Below are positions 17,364-25,837 of a stretch of DNA of 64,000 nucleotides, one piece after another. This stretch comes from an uncultured Candidatus Saccharibacteria bacterium (lineage in GTDB: Bacteria; Patescibacteriota; Saccharimonadia; Saccharimonadales; Saccharimonadaceae): assembly GCA_947253285.1 (NCBI GenBank), contig CAMXXV010000001.1, forward strand, positions 124,001 to 188,000, written 5' to 3'. The notes below the pieces were generated by a model, which saw only the letters and a program-made list of their open reading frames with translations, was not told the origin of the DNA and ran no database searches. The stretch's first letter is position 1. Every line of letters starts with the position of its first letter. The position numbers and the translations under genes are program-made.

Positions 17364-17525
17364 GATGAAGTAGTGTAATCTGTTTAGAACGTCCATTGTT
17401 TTGGCAGCAGTGGAGTTTGTTGTGTGGGACCCACTTTACACTACTGGTGGCGTCGGATAGCACAGAAAGACAGAACAGAATTCTTCAAGCCAGCGAGAGT
17501 AACTTAAAGAAGAGGAGTAACATTC
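17364..17525 (+). promoter_or_regulatory. Structured 5' leader of rpoBC
   Basis: Starting about 5 nt from the predicted transcript end, AGTAGTGTAA (17369-17378) can pair over its whole length with TTACACTACT (17436-17445). Inside is a 7-bp hairpin TCCATTG/CAGTGGA (17392-17398/17408-17414) with one G-U pair. The leader ends with the purine-rich Shine-Dalgarno AGAGGAG at 17511-17517. A domain this large upstream of rpoB may take part in feedback control or mRNA stability; no known class is recognised. Confidence 0.55.
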
Positions 17526-20500
17526 GTGGCGAATGCGACTAAAGGATGGGTGGAAAACGGTATCACCAAGCGTACTTATTTCACTCCACAGCACAAAGTG
17601 CTGGAATTGCCTAACTTGGTTGGGCATTTACAAAAGTCTTGGGATGATTTGGTTAAACACGAGTTGGCTGATGTGTTTAAGGAAGTTAGCCCAATCGAAG
17701 ACTTTACTGGTCAAAAGTTAAGTTTAAGCTTTAAAGACTATCATTTTGGCTCACCAAAGATTACTGACCGTGAGGCAATTCGTGATAATACTAGTTATGA
17801 AGCCCCATTGTACGCCAATGTAGAATTGGTTAATCGCGTAACTGGTGAAGTCCGCGAAGATGAGCTTTATCTTGGTGATTATCCGTGGATGACTGACCGT
17901 GGTACGTTTATTATTAACGGTTCCGAGCGCGTAGTGGTTTCGCAGTTAATTCGTTCGTCCGGTGTGTTCTTTACTGCTGATGAGGAAGTTGATGGGCGCA
18001 AGTGCTATGGTGCTAAGATTATCCCGGGCCGTGGTGTTTGGTTTGAATTTGAGACCTCGAAGGACCACGCTATTTATGTAAAAATTGACCGTAAGCGTCG
18101 CTTCCCAGTTACTACTCTTCTGCGCGCACTTGGTTATAGCACTAATACTAAGCTAAAAGAGGCATTTGAAAAGGTTGATAATGGCGAACAGAGCTACATC
18201 GATGCAACCATTGCTAAGGATACTAGCCGCGGCACCAACGAAGCCTTGATTGAGGTCTTCCGTAAGATTCGCCCAGGTGATTTGGCGACAGTTGATAACG
18301 CTAAGGGTATGATTGAGCGCACCTTCTTTGACTTTAAGCGGTTTGATATTAGCCGTGTTGGTCGTTATAAGATGAATCAGCGCCTCGCTGCTATTAAGCG
18401 CGAACTAGGCCTAACTCCTGAATTAACCGAGAACCCAGAGAATCGTGTCTTGCTAATCGACGATTTAGTGGCTATTATCGCGGAAATTATTCGTTTGAAT
18501 AATACTCAAGAGCCAGCTGACGATATCGATGCTTTCTATAACCGCCGCGTTCGTTTGGTCGGTGAGCTAGTTGCTCGTCAGTTCCGTGTTGGTTTGTTGC
18601 GTCTTGATCGCAACGTGCGTGACCGCATGAGTGTGGCTGACCTCGAGAATGTTACTCCAGCATCACTAATCAACGCTCGCCCAATCGTCGCCGCCGTACG
18701 TGAGTTCTTCGCTTCGTCTCAGCTATCTCAGTTCATGGACCAAGCCAACCCAGTATCAGAGCTGGCGCACAAGCGTCGTTTGAGCTCAATGGGCCCTGGC
18801 GGTTTGACGCGTGAGCGTGCTGGTATTGAGGTGCGCGATATTCACCCAACGCATTATTCACGTGTTTGTATCATTGAAACACCAGAAGGTGGCAACGTGG
18901 GTTTGGTACTCTACCTAGCATCTTATGCTCGTATCAATGAGTATGGATTCCTTGAGGCACCGTATCGCAAGGTGGTCGATGGTCGTGTTACCGATGAGGT
19001 TGTTTACATGGATGCTGCACAAGAAGCACATGAGACGATTGCTGAGAGCTCAGTGGAGCTAAATGACGATGGTACATTTAAGGAAGCGCGTGTTGATGCT
19101 CGTCGCGAGTTGCGCCCTGAAACCGTCGATGCTAGCGATGTTACTTATATGGATGCCTGTTCTACTCAGGTGATTGGTACAACGGCTGCACTAATTCCAT
19201 TTGTTGAGAAGAGTCGTATCGACCGCAACTTGATGGGTTCGAACATGCAGCGTCAGGCGGTGCCGCTCATTAAGCCAACTTCACCGATTGTCGGTACTGG
19301 CATTGAGCATGATTTGGCTTTGAATACTCCAGCATTAACAGTGGCGCGCGAGGATGGCGAAGTTACCAAGGCTGATGCTGATGAAGTTCAGGTGAAGTAT
19401 GATGATGGTACGACTGGCGTATATCATCCAACACACTTTGTGAAGTCAAACGAGGACCGTTCGTTTAACGAGCGTACAGTTGTAGTGCGCGGTCAGCATG
19501 TCGTAAAGGGTCAGCCACTAGTTGAAGGCGCCTCAGTTGCTGATGGCGAAATTGCGCTTGGTCGTGACCTAATTGTGGCCTACATGCCTTGGAAGGGCTA
19601 CAACATGGATGACTCGATTATTATTAGTCGTCGTTTGGTTGAAGATGATGCTTTAACTAGTGTTAATATTACGAGCTCAATGGTTGAGGTGCGTGATACA
19701 AAGCTTGGGCCAGAGCAGGTGACGCGTGATATTCCAAACGCTTCTGAAGATGCTTTGCGCAACCTTGATGCTAACGGTATCGTAACTGTTGGTGCTGAGG
19801 TACGACCGGGTGATGTCTTGGTTGGTAAGATTACGCCACGTGGTGAACAGGAACTCAGCTCTGAGGAGCGCTTGTTGCGTGCTATCTTTGGCGAGAAAGC
19901 AAAAGATGTGCGTGATACTTCACATCGTGTTGGCCGTAGTGAAGGCGGTAAGGTTGTGGCAGTCCGAATTTTCGACCGCAATTCAGGCCACGAGCTAAAA
20001 GCTGGCGTTTTGCAGCAGATTGAAATTTTCATTGCCCAGAGTCGTAAGATTCAGGTCGGCGATAAGCTAGCTGGTCGTTATGGTAACAAGGGTGTGGTCG
20101 CAAAGATTTTGGCTGAGGAAGATATGCCATTTATGGCCGATGGTACCCCAGTTGATATCATTTTGAACCCGATGGGTGTGCCATCACGTATGAACCTAGG
20201 TCAGCTATTTGAGGTGCATATTGGCATGGCGGCACGCAAGCTTGGCTACAAGGTTGCTACACCGGCCTTTAGAGGCGTACCAAATGAAGTCATCGCTGAT
20301 CAACTTGAAAAGGCTGGCTTCAACCGCAATGGTAAGATGCAACTATTTGATGGTCGCACTGGTGAACCATTCCAGGAGCAAACTACAGTTGGTGTGATGT
20401 ACATGATTAAGCTTCACCACATGGTGCTTGACAAGATTCATGCTCGTTCGACTGGTCCATATGCTATGGTGACACAGCAGCCACTTGGTGGTCGTGCCCA

Positions 20501-20957
20501 TAATGGTGGTCAGCGCTTCGGCGAAATGGAGGTTTGGGCGCTTGAGGCTTACGGTGCTGCATCTACTTTGCAGGAAATGATTACCATTAAGTCTGATGAC
20601 GTAAAGGGTCGTGCTCGCGCCTATGAAAGTATCATTAAGGGTGAGCCGATTGAAGGACCAGATATTCCAGAAGGCTTCAAGGTTCTTGTGAAGGAATTGC
20701 AGGGTCTTGGCTTGCGCGTTGACCTCGTAAAGGACAACGAGCTAGAAGATGCTGAGAATGTTGTCACTGAGAAGGGTACTGGCGGTAAACTTGATGACCT
20801 TGACATCGCACCAGATGAACTTGGCCAGACGGTATCACCAGACGACTTAGACGAAGAAGATGATAATATCACCGATATGCCAGATGATGACGAAGAGGAC
20901 ATGATCGATATCGATGAAAACGATGAAGATGATAATAATGAAGAGGAGGAGGCATAA
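17526..20957 (+). CDS. rpoB: DNA-directed RNA polymerase subunit beta
   Basis: The beta subunit (1143 residues) with GTG start at 17526 behind AGAGGAG. The rifampicin-pocket region reads SQLSQFMDQANPVSELAHKR then RLSSMGPGG, so the main pocket residues (Gln, Asp, His, Ser) are kept; the adjacent cluster reads CIIETPEGGN instead of the common CPIETPEGPN. The catalytic-domain blocks GDKLAGRYGNKGVV and GGRAHNGGQRFGEME are present. After the canonical C-terminus (VLVKELQGLGLRVDL) there is an unusual tail of ~75 residues made mostly of D and E. The TAA overlaps the rpoC ATG. It is not linked to rplKAJL. Confidence 0.97.
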   Translation: MANATKGWVENGITKRTYFTPQHKVLELPNLVGHLQKSWDDLVKHELADVFKEVSPIEDFTGQKLSLSFKDYHFGSPKITDREAIRDNTSYEAPLYANVELVNRVTGEVREDELYLGDYPWMTDRGTFIINGSERVVVSQLIRSSGVFFTADEEVDGRKCYGAKIIPGRGVWFEFETSKDHAIYVKIDRKRRFPVTTLLRALGYSTNTKLKEAFEKVDNGEQSYIDATIAKDTSRGTNEALIEVFRKIRPGDLATVDNAKGMIERTFFDFKRFDISRVGRYKMNQRLAAIKRELGLTPELTENPENRVLLIDDLVAIIAEIIRLNNTQEPADDIDAFYNRRVRLVGELVARQFRVGLLRLDRNVRDRMSVADLENVTPASLINARPIVAAVREFFASSQLSQFMDQANPVSELAHKRRLSSMGPGGLTRERAGIEVRDIHPTHYSRVCIIETPEGGNVGLVLYLASYARINEYGFLEAPYRKVVDGRVTDEVVYMDAAQEAHETIAESSVELNDDGTFKEARVDARRELRPETVDASDVTYMDACSTQVIGTTAALIPFVEKSRIDRNLMGSNMQRQAVPLIKPTSPIVGTGIEHDLALNTPALTVAREDGEVTKADADEVQVKYDDGTTGVYHPTHFVKSNEDRSFNERTVVVRGQHVVKGQPLVEGASVADGEIALGRDLIVAYMPWKGYNMDDSIIISRRLVEDDALTSVNITSSMVEVRDTKLGPEQVTRDIPNASEDALRNLDANGIVTVGAEVRPGDVLVGKITPRGEQELSSEERLLRAIFGEKAKDVRDTSHRVGRSEGGKVVAVRIFDRNSGHELKAGVLQQIEIFIAQSRKIQVGDKLAGRYGNKGVVAKILAEEDMPFMADGTPVDIILNPMGVPSRMNLGQLFEVHIGMAARKLGYKVATPAFRGVPNEVIADQLEKAGFNRNGKMQLFDGRTGEPFQEQTTVGVMYMIKLHHMVLDKIHARSTGPYAMVTQQPLGGRAHNGGQRFGEMEVWALEAYGAASTLQEMITIKSDDVKGRARAYESIIKGEPIEGPDIPEGFKVLVKELQGLGLRVDLVKDNELEDAENVVTEKGTGGKLDDLDIAPDELGQTVSPDDLDEEDDNITDMPDDDEEDMIDIDENDEDDNNEEEEA

Positions 20958-23900
20958 TGATGCGACCAAAGTCTAACGACGACAAGTCAATCTCTGATTT
21001 TGACGCAGTGCGCCTAGCGGTAGCTAGCGAAGAAGATATCTTGTCTTGGTCATATGGTGAAGTATTGAAGCCAGAAACCATCAACTATCGCACACAGAAG
21101 CCAGAGCGCGACGGTTTGTTCTGCGAGCGTATTTTTGGGCCAGAGAAGGATATTAACCCGCATGATGCCAAGCTGAAGGGCGTGCGCTCACGTGAAGCTG
21201 CTGTTGATAAAAACGGTGAGCTAGTTACGCGCGCTTCGGCCCGTCGTGAGCGAATGGGGCACATTAAACTTGCTACCCCAGTAGCGCATATCTGGTTTAT
21301 GCGCGGTACGCCTAGTGCGATGTCACTATTACTCAACTTAACCGTAAAGGAGTTGGAGCGTATTGCTTACTTCCAGTCATATGCTATTTTGGCAGTCGAC
21401 GACGAAGCGGTTGCTGAATTACGCAATGCAAACGAAGAGCAGTATAACGCTTCACGTGCGGCTATTAAGTATCGTTACGACCGCGCTATGGCTGAGCCAG
21501 CTGCTGAAGGCGAGGCGCCAGTAGATGCTAAGACTCTAGCAAAGCAGATGTCAGCTGAAATCACTGCTGCAACTGATGAGTATCAAGAGAAAAAGTCGAT
21601 GTTGGATAGCCTTGTAAAGGGTGCTACGATGGCAGAGAGCGCTTATCGCAATTTACCAGAGGAGTATCAAGATTTGGTCGAGGTTGGCATGGGCGGTGCA
21701 GCGTTATATCGCTTGCTTTGCGAGATTGACCTTAACCAATTAATCGAGGATTTGACTGCCGTAGCTGACAAGAAGAAGGGCCAGGCACGCCAGAAGATTC
21801 AGAAGCGACTCAAGATGCTTGAGGGTATGCGCTCAGCTGGTATCAAGCCAGAATCAATGTGTTTGACAGTTTTGCCGGTGATTCCACCAGATCTACGTCC
21901 GATGGTATCACTTGCCGGTGGTCGCTTTGCTACCTCCGATTTGAACGATTTGTATCGCCGTATTATCAACCGCAATAATCGCTTGAAGAAATTGGCTGAA
22001 TTAAATGCGCCTGAAGTGATTACGCGCAATGAAATGCGTATGCTACAGGAAGCGGTTGACGCTTTAATTGACAACTCAGCAGCTCGTGGCACACGTGCTG
22101 CGCAAGCTACTGGTGGTCGCCGTCGTCTGAAGTCCTTGTCTGACCTCTTGAAGGGTAAGCAGGGTCGCTTCCGTCAGAACTTGCTTGGTAAGCGTGTTGA
22201 CTACTCTGGTCGTTCAGTAATTGTTTCTGGTCCGGATCTCAACATTAATGAATGTGGTATGCCAAAGACCATGGCACTAGAATTGTTTAAGCCATTTGTT
22301 ATCTCGAAGTTGATTGAATGGGAGCAGGCTAATACAATTCATACTGCACAGCGCTTAATTGATGCTGGTGCGCCAGTGATTTGGGATGCTCTTGAAGAGG
22401 CGATTAAGGGTAAGTATGTATTACTTAACCGCGCCCCTACGTTGCACCGCTTGTCAATTCAGGCTTTCCAGCCAAGACTAATTGAAGGTCAGGCAATTCA
22501 GGTTTGCCCGCTAGTGACTTCTGGTTTTAATGCCGACTTCGATGGCGACCAGATGTCAGTACACCTACCTTTGTCGGATGAAGCGCAGGCTGAAGCACGT
22601 GACTTGATTTCGGCATCAAATAACCTCTTGAAGCCTTCTGACGGTTCGCCAACGCTCTCAATTTATCAGGATATCGTGCTTGGTTGTTACTACTTGAGCT
22701 ATAACAAGCAGTCAACTCAGTTGAAGCCAGGCGAACAGCCACATGCTTATGCATCAGAGGCTGAAGCTATTATGGCGCATGAAGCACACGAGATTGAGTA
22801 TCAGACACCAATCATCGTTCGCTTCCGTGGCCAGCTATTGCACACTACCCTTGGGCGTGTCTTGTTTAATGAGGTATTACCAGAAGACTTCCCGTATGTA
22901 AACGATGTTTTGACCAAGAAGGTTATTGGTAAGGTATTGGCGCGTGTCTTTAATCGTTACGGTTCAGAGGCCACTGCTAAGACCGCCAATAACATTAAGG
23001 GTTTGGCATTGGAACACGCTACTCGCTCAGCAATTTCTACTGGCATGGATGATTACTTTACTCTTGACAATGTGAAGGATATTGCTGATGAAGGCGACAA
23101 CAAGGTGGCTCAGATTGCTGATCAGTATGACCAGGGTTTGATTACTGGTTCAGAGCGCCATAAGCTAACAGTTCAGACTTGGCGTCAAGTTGATGCGAAG
23201 GTGACCGAGGAAGTTGAGGCACACCTCCAGAAGGTTGACTCAGCAGTATCCGTGCTCGCTAACTCTGGTGCGCGTGGTTCTGTGGATAACATTAAGCAGG
23301 CCTCGGCAATGATTGGTGTTCAGGTGGATGCTTCTGGTCGTGAAATTGAACTTCCAGTGAAGAATTCTTACAAACATGGCATGACACCGCTTGAAGCCTT
23401 CGTGGTAACACGTGGTTCTCGTTACGGTGCTGTGTCTACAGCTTTGAAGACCGCTGACTCTGGTTATTTGACTCGTCGTTTGGTTGATGTGTCACAGGAT
23501 GTATTTACCGTACCTGATGAAGGTACTGCAGAAGACCCTGGCTTTACAATCTATCGTAACGAGACCGAAGAGACTATGATTGAATTCTGTGATCGCATTG
23601 CCGGTCGTTATGCCGCTGAAGATGTTGAAGGCTATGTAAAGCGTGGTGATTTGATTACTAGCGATATTGCTTCAGCAATTCAAGGCGATGAGAATATTAA
23701 GTCGGTGAAGATTATGTCAGTCTTGTCGACCCCTGAATTATCTGGTATTCCACGTAAGAGCTATGGTATCGATATGTCAACTGGCTTCCTCGTATCAGAG
23801 TCAGAGCCAATTGGTGTAATCGCCGCTCAGTCTGTGGGTGAGCCAGGTACTCAGCTGACCTTGGACACGAAACACTCTGGTGGTGTTGGTGGTGATAACA

Positions 23901-24799
23901 TTTCTCAAGGTTTGCCGCGCGTGGACGAGCTTTTGGAGGCGCATGAGCCAAAGGGTCGTGCGATTGTTGCCGAGAGCGACGGTACAGTGAGCGTTGAAGA
24001 GCGGGGTGATATGTATGAAGTAACAGTTACTCCATTGGCCGGTCGTACTGAAGTCCTACGGTTTGCCGACAATCAGGAAGCACGTGTGCGTGATGGCGCA
24101 GTAGTGCGCACTGGCGACATCTTGGCTAGTAGCGACCACAATGGTATGCCGCTAGTTGCTCCATTTGATGGCGTGGTAACTTATGTCGATGACGGTCTTC
24201 GTATTACCGCTGAGCGTCAACAGCCAAAGCTTTATCGCATCCCTAATACTCGTACTCTAGCGGTGACGGATGGCGATACTGTTAAGGCTGGCGACCGCAT
24301 CACTACTGGTTCTATCGAGCTTCATGAACTCATGAAGTACAAGGGTATTGCTGAAACTGAGCGCTATATCATTAATGATGTGTTGAAGATTTACGCTGCA
24401 CAGGGTCAGGATATCTCGCCGAAGCACCTTGAGGTGATTGTCCGTCAGATGTTTAGTCGTGTACGGATTGAAGAACCGGGTGATAGTCAATTTATTGCTG
24501 GCGATGTTGTCTCAAAGGCCTTGGCGGTTGACACCAATAAGAAGTTAATTGCCGCTGGTAAGCAACCTGCCGAGTTTACACAATTGCTACTTGGTATTAC
24601 TAAGGTAGCAGTTAACAGTGACTCGTTCCTCTCTGGTGCATCATTCCAGGATACAACTCGTGTCTTGATTGGCGCTGCTACTTCTGGCCGCGTTGACCAT
24701 TTGAAGGGTCTAAAGGAAAACGTGATTATTGGTCGCAAGATTCCAGTTGGTACTGGTGCCTTGAGCGAACATGATTACGCTGAAGAACAACAAGCTTAG
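20957..24799 (+). CDS. rpoC: DNA-directed RNA polymerase subunit beta'
   Basis: The beta' subunit, 1280 residues, with the Mg2+-binding NADFDGDQM motif intact. Two features are abnormal. The N-terminal zinc site (CxC...CxxC in other bacteria) is replaced by a segment DINPHDAKLKGVRSREAAVD with no cysteine, and the second zinc site before the trigger loop reads VLSTPELSGIPRKSYG where others have three of four zinc-site cysteines. The trigger helix reads LTLDTKHSGG instead of LTMRTFHxGG. Flanking sequence aligns well in both places, so these are substitutions, not frameshifts. Translation is coupled to rpoB by a TAATG overlap; an intrinsic terminator follows. Confidence 0.97.
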   Translation: MMRPKSNDDKSISDFDAVRLAVASEEDILSWSYGEVLKPETINYRTQKPERDGLFCERIFGPEKDINPHDAKLKGVRSREAAVDKNGELVTRASARRERMGHIKLATPVAHIWFMRGTPSAMSLLLNLTVKELERIAYFQSYAILAVDDEAVAELRNANEEQYNASRAAIKYRYDRAMAEPAAEGEAPVDAKTLAKQMSAEITAATDEYQEKKSMLDSLVKGATMAESAYRNLPEEYQDLVEVGMGGAALYRLLCEIDLNQLIEDLTAVADKKKGQARQKIQKRLKMLEGMRSAGIKPESMCLTVLPVIPPDLRPMVSLAGGRFATSDLNDLYRRIINRNNRLKKLAELNAPEVITRNEMRMLQEAVDALIDNSAARGTRAAQATGGRRRLKSLSDLLKGKQGRFRQNLLGKRVDYSGRSVIVSGPDLNINECGMPKTMALELFKPFVISKLIEWEQANTIHTAQRLIDAGAPVIWDALEEAIKGKYVLLNRAPTLHRLSIQAFQPRLIEGQAIQVCPLVTSGFNADFDGDQMSVHLPLSDEAQAEARDLISASNNLLKPSDGSPTLSIYQDIVLGCYYLSYNKQSTQLKPGEQPHAYASEAEAIMAHEAHEIEYQTPIIVRFRGQLLHTTLGRVLFNEVLPEDFPYVNDVLTKKVIGKVLARVFNRYGSEATAKTANNIKGLALEHATRSAISTGMDDYFTLDNVKDIADEGDNKVAQIADQYDQGLITGSERHKLTVQTWRQVDAKVTEEVEAHLQKVDSAVSVLANSGARGSVDNIKQASAMIGVQVDASGREIELPVKNSYKHGMTPLEAFVVTRGSRYGAVSTALKTADSGYLTRRLVDVSQDVFTVPDEGTAEDPGFTIYRNETEETMIEFCDRIAGRYAAEDVEGYVKRGDLITSDIASAIQGDENIKSVKIMSVLSTPELSGIPRKSYGIDMSTGFLVSESEPIGVIAAQSVGEPGTQLTLDTKHSGGVGGDNISQGLPRVDELLEAHEPKGRAIVAESDGTVSVEERGDMYEVTVTPLAGRTEVLRFADNQEARVRDGAVVRTGDILASSDHNGMPLVAPFDGVVTYVDDGLRITAERQQPKLYRIPNTRTLAVTDGDTVKAGDRITTGSIELHELMKYKGIAETERYIINDVLKIYAAQGQDISPKHLEVIVRQMFSRVRIEEPGDSQFIAGDVVSKALAVDTNKKLIAAGKQPAEFTQLLLGITKVAVNSDSFLSGASFQDTTRVLIGAATSGRVDHLKGLKENVIIGRKIPVGTGALSEHDYAEEQQA

Positions 24800-24814
24800 T
24801 TATAACTAGCAAAC

Positions 24815-24849
24815 AATTAAAGCTCCTAATATAGGGGCTTTAATTTTAT
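24815..24849 (+). terminator. Intrinsic terminator after rpoC
   Basis: A 12-bp stem (24815-24826 with 24834-24845, one G-U pair) followed by TTTTATT. Confidence 0.85.
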
Positions 24850-24867
24850 TTCGGCGTCATAATCTGC

Positions 24868-24873
24868 TATGAT
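24868..24873 (+). promoter_or_regulatory. corA -10 box, near-leaderless
   Basis: TATGAT ends 7 nt before ATG 24881. This box contains the upstream in-frame ATG at 24869, which argues against that codon being the start. Confidence 0.5.
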
Positions 24874-24880
24874 AAAAGTA

Positions 24881-25795
24881 ATGATTAACTATTATCGTTC
24901 TACTGTAATCAATCCAGAGTTGAAGCGACAAAACAAGCTGTCTACAGGTGGCTGGGCTTTGGTTGAGCGCCCATCCGAGCGCGATATTGAGCGCATGGCG
25001 AGCCTAGGCATTGACCGTGATATTTTGAACGATACACTTGACCCATATGAGGTGCCACGCCTTGAAACTGATGACGACTATACTTACTTCATCGCGCGTA
25101 TCCCTGATTCAGATGATGACTTGGGTGGCTTTACGACGCCGTTACTATTTGCTATTTCGGACCGCCATTTAATTACAGTTTGTCGTGAGCGCCTGCCGGC
25201 ATTATCTAGCGCCAAGACAATTAAGCAAGTACCAACTACTCAGCGCGGTAAGCTATTTTTGGCACTAATATCAGTTATTATTGAGCAGTACGAGCGCCAA
25301 GTAGCAGTAATTAATCGTCGGATGCGGGCGATTGCATTAGATGTGTCGAATATTCGGTCATGCGACATTGCAGTGTTTACAAAGAATGAGCGAATGATTA
25401 ACGATTATCTAGATGCTTTAATTCCGATGAATATTGCACTAGAGAAAATGCTCGGCAATCGGTGGCTTAGTTTATTTGATAACGATCCTGATTTAGTGGA
25501 GGACTTGTCAATTGATTTAGAGCAGCTGATTGTGCGTTGCAAGGCTCAACTCCGCACGATTACTAACCTACGTGATTCTTACCGAGCGGTGATGGATACG
25601 AGACTAAACGAGACGCTACGTATTTTGACGGTAATTACTGTAGTGATGACAGTGCCTACGGTAGTGGCTGGCATCTTTGGTATGAATGTGGCTTTGCCGG
25701 GCAATGTAAATTCGCCATTGGCTTTCTGGCTAATTATACTTGGTTCGACAGTTGTGTCGGCGGTGATAGGTATTTATTTTTTGCGCCGCCGGTAA
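24881..25795 (+). CDS. corA: CorA-type magnesium/divalent cation transporter
   Basis: A pentameric Mg2+ channel family member of 304 residues: a long cytoplasmic alpha/beta funnel domain, then two membrane helices at the C-terminus with the GMN selectivity motif in GIFGMNVALPGN. The C-terminal end is basic (RRR) as in the family. I place the start at 24881, four codons after the first in-frame ATG, because the -10 box overlaps the earlier one. It is followed 42 nt later by a Mg2+-type P-ATPase gene with its own promoter. Confidence 0.9.
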   Translation: MINYYRSTVINPELKRQNKLSTGGWALVERPSERDIERMASLGIDRDILNDTLDPYEVPRLETDDDYTYFIARIPDSDDDLGGFTTPLLFAISDRHLITVCRERLPALSSAKTIKQVPTTQRGKLFLALISVIIEQYERQVAVINRRMRAIALDVSNIRSCDIAVFTKNERMINDYLDALIPMNIALEKMLGNRWLSLFDNDPDLVEDLSIDLEQLIVRCKAQLRTITNLRDSYRAVMDTRLNETLRILTVITVVMTVPTVVAGIFGMNVALPGNVNSPLAFWLIILGSTVVSAVIGIYFLRRR

Positions 25796-25799
25796 AAAT

Positions 25800-25828
25800 T
25801 TGACGGTTTAAACATAACCGACTAAAAT
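25800..25828 (+). promoter_or_regulatory. mgtA promoter, near-leaderless
   Basis: TTGACG (25800-25805), a 17-nt spacer and TAAAAT (25823-25828). The leader would be about 3 nt. Confidence 0.65.
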
Positions 25829-25837
25829 AGAAATAGC

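Noticed and set aside
18720..18920. Rifampicin resistance from the RpoB sequence.
   Set aside because: The main pocket residues (Gln, Asp, His, Ser positions) match sensitive bacteria; the cluster II differences alone are not enough to predict resistance.
19598..20032. A 144-residue open frame antisense to rpoB (and similar ones antisense to mgtA at 26017-26535 and yvcK at 58483-58899).
   Set aside because: All lie opposite strongly conserved genes, show S/T/R-rich shadow composition and have no ribosome sites.
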